DNA from: Planctomycetota bacterium
Lineage (GTDB): Bacteria; Planctomycetota; Phycisphaerae; Phycisphaerales; SM1A02
DNA length: 23,597 nucleotides
Assembly: GCA_009926815.1 (NCBI GenBank)
Contig: RFOC01000008.1
Coordinates: 1-23,597, forward strand
Direction: 5' to 3'
Shown here: piece by piece, positions 7,883 through 14,552 of the stretch
Layout of the letters: each line of letters begins with the position of its first letter
How positions within the stretch are numbered: position 1 is the stretch's first letter
The notes under the pieces: generated by a model
Database searches by the model: none
Told to the model about the DNA's origin: nothing
Seen by the model: the letters and a program-made list of their open reading frames with translations, nothing else
Translations under genes and position numbers: made by a program

Positions 7883-8901
7883 CGGGGGATCCGATCGAGA
7901 GCGAGGCCTGCGGACCCCAGTCGGACGTGGTGGTCCGTTCGCGGATCCGGCTGGCCCGGAACCTGGCGGGCTTCCCCTTCGTGGGCCGGGCCAGCGACGC
8001 GCAGCGTCACGAGGTCATGCAGCTGGTCACCCGCGCCTCGCAGGGCGAGGGACTGGCGTGGGTGAACATGGCGCAGACCTCGCCCGAGGAACGGCAACTC
8101 CTGGTGGAGCGGCATCTGGTCTCCCGGCACTTCGCCGAGAGTCCGGTCCCGCGCACCGTCGGCATCGACCCGGGTGAATCGCTCAGCGTCATGGTGAACG
8201 AGGAGGACCACCTTCGGATCCAGACCATCCTGCCGGGCCTTCGGCTGCGCGAGGCGTTCGACCGCGCCCACGCCTTCGACGACGCCGTGGAGGGTCGCGT
8301 GGACTTCGCCTTCTCCTCGCGCTGGGGCTACCTGACCGCATGTCCCACGAACGTCGGCTGCGGCCTTCGCGTGGGCGTCATGCTGCACCTGCCCGGACTT
8401 CGGTACACGGGCGAGATGGAGCGGGTGAAGCGGGCGGCCAAGGACATGCACCTGGCGGTCCGGGGCTTCTACGGCGAGGGAAGCGAGGCCGTGGGCAACC
8501 TCTACCAGGTCAGCAACCAGGTCACGCTGGGCTCCAGCGAGGATGACCTGCTCCATCGGTTCGCCGAGGAGACGGTGCCCCAGCTGGTGGACTACGAGCG
8601 ATCCGCCCGTCGGCTGCTGCTGGAGAGCAACCGGCCGCTGCTGGAGGACAAGGTGCATCGCGCCATCGCCACGCTGCGTGCGGCGCGGCTCCTGGGTGCG
8701 GAGGAGGCCACGAAGCTGCTGGCCAACGTCCGTCTGGGCATCTGCATGGCCATGCTTCCGGATCTGGGGCTGGACATGGTGCAGCGGCTCATGCTGCAGG
8801 TGCAGCCGGCCCATCTGGCGCGGCTCGACCCCGCGGCGGCCGACGAGGACAAGGGACGCCTTGCCCGTGCCGCGCTGGTGCGCAAGGCCCTGCGGAACTG
8901 A
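7879..8901 (+). CDS. mcsB: Protein arginine kinase McsB
   Basis: 340-residue guanidino kinase-fold enzyme that phosphorylates arginine side chains of proteins; in Bacillus this marks damaged proteins and the CtsR repressor for ClpCP. Seen here are SSRIRLARN-type RSRIRLARNL (20-29), the catalytic NEEDH motif (107-111), the CPTNVGCGLR loop with the reactive-type Cys155, and RVGVMLHLP. The family loop is normally CPTNVGTG; here the Thr is Cys160. The C-terminal helical domain (about 230-340) that binds phosphoarginine is present, and length is close to the usual 350-360. The start ATG overlaps the mcsA stop. No ctsR, clpC or YwlE-type phosphatase is in the window, so the local targets are unknown. 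Confidence 0.95.
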   Translation: MTGDPIESEACGPQSDVVVRSRIRLARNLAGFPFVGRASDAQRHEVMQLVTRASQGEGLAWVNMAQTSPEERQLLVERHLVSRHFAESPVPRTVGIDPGESLSVMVNEEDHLRIQTILPGLRLREAFDRAHAFDDAVEGRVDFAFSSRWGYLTACPTNVGCGLRVGVMLHLPGLRYTGEMERVKRAAKDMHLAVRGFYGEGSEAVGNLYQVSNQVTLGSSEDDLLHRFAEETVPQLVDYERSARRLLLESNRPLLEDKVHRAIATLRAARLLGAEEATKLLANVRLGICMAMLPDLGLDMVQRLMLQVQPAHLARLDPAAADEDKGRLARAALVRKALRN

Positions 8902-8906
8902 ACGAA

Positions 8907-9230
8907 TCAGGCGATGGGCGCGGGCGGCGCCTCGGGCGGCGGCGCGTGCGCCGCGGCCAGGCGATCGGCATCCGCGGCGAAGGCGAAGTCCTTCTCCGTG
9001 ATGCCGCCGGCATCGTGGGTGCTGAGCGTCAGCGTGACCTTGTTCCAGCGGACCAGGATGTCGGGATGGTGCTGCACCCGCTCGGCCGAGGCGGCGACCT
9101 CGTTGATGAAGCGCATGCTCGCCAGGAAGTCCGCGAACGCGTAGGTCCGCTGGATGTTCCCGCCACACTCGGACCACTGGTCCAGCTTGGCCAGGCGGTT
9201 GGACACCTGGCGGGGTGACAAGGCCTTCAT
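8907..9230 (-). CDS. phhB: Pterin-4a-carbinolamine dehydratase
   Basis: 107-residue 4a-hydroxytetrahydrobiopterin dehydratase, which recycles the pterin cofactor after aromatic hydroxylation and can moonlight in molybdopterin or folate metabolism. The active-site block is complete: HHPDILVRWNKVTLTLSTHD (about 54-73) with His54, His55 and His72, followed by GGITEKDFAFA. An Ala/Pro-rich tail ends the protein. No phenylalanine hydroxylase is in the window. The ATG at 9230 is preceded by TAGATT 9 nt away; GGGAGG just before the ATG might also act as a Shine-Dalgarno, though very close. It is divergent from the GluQ-type gene and ends 5 bp from convergent mcsB. Confidence 0.93.
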   Translation of the reverse strand: MKALSPRQVSNRLAKLDQWSECGGNIQRTYAFADFLASMRFINEVAASAERVQHHPDILVRWNKVTLTLSTHDAGGITEKDFAFAADADRLAAAHAPPPEAPPAPIA

Positions 9231-9239
9231 GGCCCTCCC

Positions 9240-9249
9240 AATCTACCCT
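9240..9249. promoter_or_regulatory. Overlapping divergent -10 candidates for phhB and the GluQ gene
   Basis: Minus strand TAGATT (9240-9245) ends 9 nt before the phhB ATG. Plus strand TACCCT (9244-9249) ends 6 nt before the ATG at 9256. The two hexamers share two bases, in a divergent gap of only 25 bp. The phhB element fits the window's pattern well; the GluQ one is weaker. Confidence 0.4.
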
Positions 9250-9255
9250 GAAGGC

Positions 9256-10269
9256 ATGTCGGCCACCGCAGGCACCACCCGACTGGCCCCCAGCCCCACC
9301 GGGCCGCTCCATCTGGGGCACGCCTTCGCCTTCCTGGCCGCGTGGGTGCTGGCGCGACGCCAGGGCTGGCGGATCCTGCTGCGACTGGACGATCTGGACG
9401 CGCCGCGCGTGCGGTCCTCGGGCCATGACACGCTGGAAACGCTGCGATGGCTGGGACTGGAATGGGACGGCGAGCCGATCCGGCAGTCCGAGCGGCTGGC
9501 ACGCCATCGGGCCGCGGTGGAGCGCCTGGCGGAGACCGGCGTGATCTTCGCCAGCCCGCAGAGCCGCCAGGAGGTCCGCGAGGCCGCCGCCGCGGTGGGC
9601 GCCCCGCACGAGGACGACGGCCACGTGGTGTTTCCAGCCTCGCTGCGTCCCCCGCCAGGACCGGACTGGGCCTTCACGGACCCGGCGATCAACCACAGGC
9701 TCCGCGTGGACCAGGGCCAGGTGGCGGTGCACGACGAGTTGCTGGGGCCCCGTGCGTTCGATCCGGGCGCGCAGCACGGCGACTTCCTGGTGTGGACCAA
9801 GGCAGGCGTTCCCAGCTACCAGCTGGCGTGCGCCGTGGATGATGCCGAGCTGGGCGTGACCGACGTGGTCCGCGGCGAGGACCTGCTCGAGAGCGCGGCG
9901 CTGCAGACGCTGCTGCTCCGGCGCATGGGCCGCACGCCGCCGCGATGGTGGCACCTGCCGCTGGTGCGGGACGCCCAGGGTCGACGGCTGGCCAAGCGCG
10001 ATGGAGCCGAGGGACTCGATGCGCTGCGGCGATCCGGGGTCTCGGCGGATCGGGTGCGGGGACTGGCGGCCTGGTGGCTGGGCCTCTCGCCGCTCGAGCC
10101 CCTGTCGACCGAGGCGCTGCTGGCCCACGCATCGATCGAGGGCATTCGTGATCGCATCGGCCAGGGCGCGTCGCCTCAAGCGGATGCGGAAACGCTCGCC
10201 TGGCTGCACGGGTCCGGGGTCGCCACCGATACACTCGCCGCGCATGCTGGAAGACGCGCCGTCGAGTGA
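9256..10269 (+). CDS. gluQ: Glutamyl-Q tRNA(Asp) synthetase-like protein without zinc ligands
   Basis: Catalytic-domain paralogue of glutamyl-tRNA synthetase that transfers glutamate onto queuosine in tRNA-Asp. APSPTGPLHLGHAFAF (11-26) contains the HIGH signature as HLGH, followed by LLRLDDLD (41-48). The second ATP motif is RLAKRDGA (244-251), the form typical of GluQ, and the anticodon-binding domain of full GluRS is absent. At 337 residues it is slightly long for the family (about 290-310). The zinc site normally formed by Cys-x-Cys and a later Cys is missing: the region reads FASPQSRQEV (98-107) and later FPASLR. ATG 9256 is chosen as the last Met before the conserved domain; an earlier ATG (9229) would overlap the phhB start. 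The 3' end overlaps the phosphatase gene by 26 bp. Confidence 0.88.
   Translation: MSATAGTTRLAPSPTGPLHLGHAFAFLAAWVLARRQGWRILLRLDDLDAPRVRSSGHDTLETLRWLGLEWDGEPIRQSERLARHRAAVERLAETGVIFASPQSRQEVREAAAAVGAPHEDDGHVVFPASLRPPPGPDWAFTDPAINHRLRVDQGQVAVHDELLGPRAFDPGAQHGDFLVWTKAGVPSYQLACAVDDAELGVTDVVRGEDLLESAALQTLLLRRMGRTPPRWWHLPLVRDAQGRRLAKRDGAEGLDALRRSGVSADRVRGLAAWWLGLSPLEPLSTEALLAHASIEGIRDRIGQGASPQADAETLAWLHGSGVATDTLAAHAGRRAVE
10230..10235 (+). promoter_or_regulatory. Candidate -10 TACACT for the SpoIIE-type phosphatase
   Basis: TACACT lies inside the end of the GluQ gene and ends 8 nt before the phosphatase ATG at 10244, with no Shine-Dalgarno between. No convincing -35 was found. Confidence 0.38.
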
Positions 10270-11461
10270 GCCGCGGTCCACGTGGCGCCTGGCCGTGGCG
10301 GCATCGGCGTCGCGACGCGGCGAGGCGGGATCCATGGCCGGCCGGCTCCAGGCGGAACTGGGTCCCGGGGCCCGCGTCACCGGCGTGAGTCTGGCGGATG
10401 CCGCCCGCATGGAGACGGGATCGCTCGATGCGCTGATCGTGCTGCTCCAGTCCCCGGAGGACTCGCATGGCCTGACCGAGGCGCTCGACCACGCGGATCG
10501 CATGGCCCTGCCGCAGCTGGTGCTGGCCGACGCGCGCACGGCCGCGGGCCTGGGCGCGGGCGCGATGCCCATCGATGCGCCCCTGTCATCGGTGGCCGCC
10601 ATGCTGCGGGGCATGCTGGCGCGACAGCCCGAGATCCTGCGCCTTCGCCGTCAGGCGGTCGGCTCCAGCCGACTGGTCGGCGACCTGCGGAGCGATCTGG
10701 GCCGGTTGCAGGAGGAACTGCAGCTGGCCGCGCAGGTGCAGCGGGAGTTCCTGCCACGCACGCTGCCGGACCTGCCCCGCGTGGCCCTGGCCGCGCTGTG
10801 GCGGCCGTGCCACTGGGTCAGCGGCGACATCTACGACGTGCGCCGGCTTGACGAGCACCATCTGGGACTCTTCATCGCCGACGCGGTGGGCCATGGCATT
10901 CCAGCCGCGTTGCTCACCATGGTGATCAGCCGCAGCCTTCCCACCAAGGAGATCCGGGGCCACGACTACCGCATCATTCCGCCGGCGGAGGCCCTGTCCA
11001 GGGTGAACGCCGATCTGCTCCAGCGGCAGGGCCGCGAGACCCGTTTCGCCACCGCGATCTACGGGGTCCTGGACGTGCGCACGCTCCGTCTGCGACTGGC
11101 CTGCGCGGGTCACCCACCGCCCGTGGTCCTGCGCGGCGACGCATCGATCGAGCTGGTTCGCACGCACGGTGGCGTGCTGGGCGTGTTCGAGGATGAGCGA
11201 TGGATCGAGACGGAGATCGATCTTCATCCGGGCGACCGGCTGGTGCTCCACTCGGATGGCCTGGAGGCGGCTCTGCCCGAGGACCCGGCGGCTCATCCGG
11301 GCGCCGAGGGGACCGGTCCCGGACATCTGGCGGCGCTGCGAGCCCTGCTGGGCGAGACCGACGTGCACCGCGTGGTGCAGCGGCTGGGCGATCTCATCGA
11401 CCGCCGCAGCGACCCGGCGAATGTCGACGACATCACCGTGCTGGCGATGCAGGTGCGCTGA
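10244..11461 (+). CDS. SpoIIE/RsbU-type PP2C serine phosphatase with receiver-like N-terminus
   Basis: 405-residue putative regulator that would dephosphorylate an anti-sigma-factor antagonist in a partner-switching cascade. The N-terminal 125 residues look like a degenerate receiver-type alpha/beta domain (DALIVLLQS, LPQLVLADA). A helical linker, LRSDLGRLQEELQLAAQVQREFLP (split at about 148-171), is the usual signalling helix before RsbU domains. The PP2C-type domain has metal-binding Asp195/Asp198 (SGDIYDV), Asp213 (ADAVGHGIPAALL), HSDGL with Asp338, and VDDIT with Asp395/Asp396. No anti-sigma or STAS gene is nearby. ATG 10244 is supported by the TACACT element, at the cost of a 26-bp overlap with the upstream gene. 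Its 3' end overlaps convergent ribE by 29 bp. Confidence 0.9.
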   Translation: MLEDAPSSEPRSTWRLAVAASASRRGEAGSMAGRLQAELGPGARVTGVSLADAARMETGSLDALIVLLQSPEDSHGLTEALDHADRMALPQLVLADARTAAGLGAGAMPIDAPLSSVAAMLRGMLARQPEILRLRRQAVGSSRLVGDLRSDLGRLQEELQLAAQVQREFLPRTLPDLPRVALAALWRPCHWVSGDIYDVRRLDEHHLGLFIADAVGHGIPAALLTMVISRSLPTKEIRGHDYRIIPPAEALSRVNADLLQRQGRETRFATAIYGVLDVRTLRLRLACAGHPPPVVLRGDASIELVRTHGGVLGVFEDERWIETEIDLHPGDRLVLHSDGLEAALPEDPAAHPGAEGTGPGHLAALRALLGETDVHRVVQRLGDLIDRRSDPANVDDITVLAMQVR

Positions 11462-12059
11462 GTCCGGCCAGTTGCCGACGCACCTGCGCCGCCACCAGCT
11501 TGGCCAGGGCATCACCCTCAAGGTTCACGCGGCTGCCCGCCCGTCGGCCGGCCAGCGTGGTTCGGGCCAGGGTCTCGGGGATGAGCGCGACCTCGAACCA
11601 TCCGGTGCCGCAGGCGGCCACGGTCAGGCTGACGCCGTCCACCGCCACGCTGCCACGATCGACCAGCAGCCCGTCCAGTTCCGCCGGCGCGGTGATCCGC
11701 GTGCGCCAGCCACCACCGGAGCGGTCCACCGAGATCACCTGTCCCACCGCGTCCACGTGTCCCTGCACCAGATGGCCGCCCAGCAGCGCATCGACGCGCA
11801 TGGAGCGCTCCATGTTCACCGGATCCCCCGCCGACACCTGGCCCAGCGTGGTGCGCTCCAGCGTCTGCGGCACGGCCTCGAACACCAGATGGCCATCGCG
11901 CGACTGGACCAGCGTCAGGCAGCAGCCATTCACGCTGATGCTCTCGCCCTCCGACGGCGATGGTGGCCAGCCGCCGGCATCGATCACGATGCGGCGGCCC
12001 GCCGGGATGTCCTCGCAGGCCGCGACCCGCCCAAGACGCTCCACCAGACCCGTGAACAT
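11433..12059 (-). CDS. ribE: Riboflavin synthase, alpha subunit
   Basis: 208-residue enzyme that dismutates two 6,7-dimethyl-8-ribityllumazine molecules to riboflavin. It begins with the hallmark MFTGLVE and has two lumazine-binding repeats: first SVNGCCLTLV with MERSMRVDALLGGHLVQGHVD around the junction, second VAVDGVSLTVA. Length is normal. The start is 4 bp after the SpoIID-like stop, so it is probably the last gene of the TPR/alpha-CTD-SpoIID-ribE transcription unit. An in-frame upstream Met would lie inside the previous gene and is rejected. No FMN riboswitch is seen because the gene lies within an operon. The symbol ribC is also used for this enzyme in some species. Confidence 0.95.
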   Translation of the reverse strand: MFTGLVERLGRVAACEDIPAGRRIVIDAGGWPPSPSEGESISVNGCCLTLVQSRDGHLVFEAVPQTLERTTLGQVSAGDPVNMERSMRVDALLGGHLVQGHVDAVGQVISVDRSGGGWRTRITAPAELDGLLVDRGSVAVDGVSLTVAACGTGWFEVALIPETLARTTLAGRRAGSRVNLEGDALAKLVAAQVRRQLAGLSAPASPAR

Positions 12060-12063
12060 GGCC

Positions 12064-13536
12064 TCAGCGAGCCTCCACGGATGACGAGGGCGACGATTCC
12101 AGCGTGGCCCCCGGGTAGTAGCGGCGCAGGATCTCCGCGTGAGCGCGTCCCGCCTTCGCCATGGTCTCGGCCCCGTACTGGCACATGCCGGCTCCATGGC
12201 CGTGGCCGCGTCCCTCGAGCACCACGCTGCCCCGCTCGACCCGCGGAGTCAGGTAGCCGCTCTTCAGGGCATCGCGCGTGCCGCTGGCGCCTCCGTTGAT
12301 CGCGTACCGAAGGTCCTCGGAACCCCAGAGCGCCTTGCGGCCCCCGGCGTCGACGATGCGGTACATCGTGGGCCGGCCCGCGGGATTCCGCTCCGCCACC
12401 GAGATGCTGCGCACCGACTTGAGCGTTCCCAGGTCCTTGCGGCCCTCGTCGCGGGACCACGTGTTCAGGCGACGGGCGAACTCGTCCGCAGGCAGGGTGA
12501 CCCGCCACGAAGCGGTCCTGGCCTTCTCGCAGCAGTTCTTCGCGCGGATGAAGCGGTCATCCGTGACGGAGAGTGGCGCGATGTCCATCCAGCTGCCGTC
12601 ACGGATCGCGTCGGTGGCCGAGGCGGCCGCACCCCCGCAGCAGCTGCTGTAGTACGCCGGCACCACCCGACCGTCGAAGACCAGGTACTCGCCCCGCGTG
12701 TCCGCCACGGCGTCTCGGCTCTTGGGATCCGCGGTGGCACCGACCCACGCCTGGCTGGCCTGGCCCGCCACCACGTCGAAGTGCCGACGTCCCTGCCACC
12801 ACGCGTGCTCGCACATGGCGTAACTGCGGGCCGCCACGGCCTGCGCGCGATACGTCTCGGGCGCCCACTCCTTGTACAGCTCCTTCGCCAGCACGCCAGG
12901 CAGGTAGGTCTCCATGGGCACATGGAACACCAGGTCCACCTGCGCGGATCCGTCACCCTGCAGCGGCACCAGCGTGGCGAATCCGGGCCAGCCGCCGCCA
13001 CGCCACTGCAGTTCAGCCGCGGCGCCCCGGGGCGGGTGGATCTCCAGAGGTCCGCCAGGACGCAGTTCCAGGCGCTCGGCGTCGCGCTGGCCGCTGGCCT
13101 GCACCACGCGCCAGCCATCGGGCATGGCCTGGACACTGACGGGTGATCGGAGCGTGACGCCCTGATCCACGGTGGACGGCTTCAGCCACAGCCAACCGGA
13201 CGGGTGGGCGAACTCGACCGGGCCGGCCCCCAACGTGTCCACGCGCACACGGATCACCGGCTCGCTGGCCGGCACCGTCGGTCGCTGGGCTGGCGGTGGC
13301 GGTCGACGCGGCGCATCCTTCGCCAGCGAGGGCGGAGAGGCCTGCGGTGCCGGCGCGTTGCCGCCGGGACGGACCTGCAGCACTCCTGGAGGAAGGTCCG
13401 GCGTTCGTGAGGCGGATGGCGACTGGCAACCCGAAGGCAGCAGGGCCAGGGTCCATGCGACCACGGCGAGACTGGCGGCGGCGACGAGCCAGCGACCGCC
13501 CGATGCCGGGATGCGCCAGCCTCCGTCCGCGCCCAT
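12064..13536 (-). CDS. SpoIID/LytB domain peptidoglycan-acting protein, membrane-anchored
   Basis: 490 residues. An N-terminal hydrophobic segment (about 16-36) is followed by LLPSGCQS, which resembles a lipobox but has Pro at -3, so lipoprotein versus uncleaved anchor is open. A Pro/Ala-rich linker runs to about 92. The SpoIID domain then shows METYLPGVLAKELYKEW (208-224, with Glu219 where SpoIID has its catalytic Glu), YRAQAVAARSYAM (229-241), YYSSCCGG (295-302) and GRGHGHGAGMCQYGAETMA near residue 450. SpoIID is a lytic transglycosylase acting on stripped glycan strands in sporulation; in non-sporulating bacteria the domain is used in other wall remodelling. AAGGAG lies before ATG 13536. 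It follows the TPR/alpha-CTD gene by 33 bp in an apparent operon. Confidence 0.9.
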   Translation of the reverse strand: MGADGGWRIPASGGRWLVAAASLAVVAWTLALLPSGCQSPSASRTPDLPPGVLQVRPGGNAPAPQASPPSLAKDAPRRPPPPAQRPTVPASEPVIRVRVDTLGAGPVEFAHPSGWLWLKPSTVDQGVTLRSPVSVQAMPDGWRVVQASGQRDAERLELRPGGPLEIHPPRGAAAELQWRGGGWPGFATLVPLQGDGSAQVDLVFHVPMETYLPGVLAKELYKEWAPETYRAQAVAARSYAMCEHAWWQGRRHFDVVAGQASQAWVGATADPKSRDAVADTRGEYLVFDGRVVPAYYSSCCGGAAASATDAIRDGSWMDIAPLSVTDDRFIRAKNCCEKARTASWRVTLPADEFARRLNTWSRDEGRKDLGTLKSVRSISVAERNPAGRPTMYRIVDAGGRKALWGSEDLRYAINGGASGTRDALKSGYLTPRVERGSVVLEGRGHGHGAGMCQYGAETMAKAGRAHAEILRRYYPGATLESSPSSSVEAR

Positions 13537-13569
13537 CGGCTCTCCTTGGCCGCCGTGCGGCCGTGGGGT

Positions 13570-14496
13570 TCAGTCCAGCTGCCGAAGCGTCAGGCCGTTC
13601 CGGGTGAGCAGCGCCTTCAGCTCATCCAGGCTGGTCTGGCCGAAGTTCTTCACGCCCATCAGCTCGGCCTCGGTGCGGGCCGCGAGGTCACCCACCGTGT
13701 GGATGCCGAGCAGCTGGAGCGCCTTGCGGGAGCGCACGCTGAGCTCCTCCTGGGCCAGGTTCTTGTTGAGGATCTCCTCGCCCACGCTGTCCTTGAGCTT
13801 GTTCAGCATCTCCTCGCGGATGCGGTCGTAGTGGCCGCGATCCAGCTGCTGGCCCAGGCGCAGGCCCTTGGCGGAGAGCATGTTCTTGATCTCCACCAGG
13901 CTGGTCTCGCCGAAGTTCTTGTAGCTCAGAAGTTCGGCCTCGCTGATGCGGAGCAGATCGCCCAGCGTCCGGATGGCCATCTTCTTCAGGCAGTTCCGGG
14001 CTCGCACCGACAGGTCGAAGTCGGTGACGGGCGTGTCCATGAGGGCGTCACGACGGGCACCCTCGCGGGCGATCTCCTCGTCATAGAGCATGTCCTTGCT
14101 GGCCTTCACGTCCTTCAGGAACAGGTTCGCGCGGCCATGGTTGGGATTGGCCTGCAGCACCTTCTTCAGGAGCTTCTCGGCGCGGGTGAACTGGCCCGCG
14201 TCCTCCAGGAGCACCGCCATGTTCACGAACACCTGCACGGGCGGGCTGGGCAGTCGCGTGCACTCCTCGTAGGTGCGCAGCGCGTCGTCGTCCAGGCCCA
14301 GTCGGTCCATCAGCCTGGCCGCGCGGAAGAGGTTGCGGGCGGAGCGATCCTTGCCGGCCGCCTCCCGCCAGGTCTCCAGCGCCTGCACCCAGTGACCCTC
14401 GGCCTCGAGCTGCTCGGCCTTCTTGACGAGCGGCGCGGCGGCGGCGGGATCGTTGCGGACGGCTCCGATGACGGTGTCGAGACCTGCGTTGGCCAT
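13570..14496 (-). CDS. TPR protein with two tandem RNA polymerase alpha C-terminal domains
   Basis: 308 residues, three modules. Residues about 24-130 form TPR-like helical pairs (AEGHWVQALETWREAA, GQFTRAEKLLKKVLQANPN). Residues about 157-215 are an alpha-CTD: DLSVRARNCLKKMAIRTLGD then SEAELLSYKNFGETSL, keeping Arg165, Asn168 and Cys169 (equivalent to E. coli alpha R265, N268, C269) and Gly196/Ser199/Glu202. Residues about 247-305 are a second alpha-CTD: ELSVRSRKALQLLGIHTVGD and NFGQTSLDELK, with Arg255 but Lys258 instead of Asn. The alpha N-terminal dimerisation domain is absent, so this is not rpoA. DNA binding at UP-like AT-rich elements or contact with regulators is an inference. AGGGAGA precedes ATG 14496. 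It leads the operon with the SpoIID-like gene and ribE. Confidence 0.9.
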   Translation of the reverse strand: MANAGLDTVIGAVRNDPAAAAPLVKKAEQLEAEGHWVQALETWREAAGKDRSARNLFRAARLMDRLGLDDDALRTYEECTRLPSPPVQVFVNMAVLLEDAGQFTRAEKLLKKVLQANPNHGRANLFLKDVKASKDMLYDEEIAREGARRDALMDTPVTDFDLSVRARNCLKKMAIRTLGDLLRISEAELLSYKNFGETSLVEIKNMLSAKGLRLGQQLDRGHYDRIREEMLNKLKDSVGEEILNKNLAQEELSVRSRKALQLLGIHTVGDLAARTEAELMGVKNFGQTSLDELKALLTRNGLTLRQLD

Positions 14497-14546
14497 GGTT
14501 CTCCCTGACGGACTGTGGGGGACGGAAGCGGAACGGACAGCCCGGA

Positions 14547-14552
14547 AGTCTA
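14547..14552 (-). promoter_or_regulatory. Candidate -10 TAGACT before the TPR/alpha-CTD gene
   Basis: TAGACT on the minus strand overlaps the TAG stop codon of the MATE gene and lies 50 nt before ATG 14496. Unlike the leaderless cases, a Shine-Dalgarno (AGGGAGA) precedes the ATG, so a leader of about 43 nt is expected. No clear -35. Confidence 0.35.

Noticed and set aside
7657..10614. A 985-codon open frame on the minus strand across mcsA-mcsB, phhB, the GluQ gene and the phosphatase
   Set aside because: It is antisense to several well-supported genes on the plus strand, has arginine/histidine/glycine/proline-rich low-complexity content with no domain, and results from GC-rich codon bias.
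13570..14496. Annotation as rpoA
   Set aside because: Only alpha-CTD-like domains are present; the N-terminal assembly domain is absent and no ribosomal-protein neighbours are seen.
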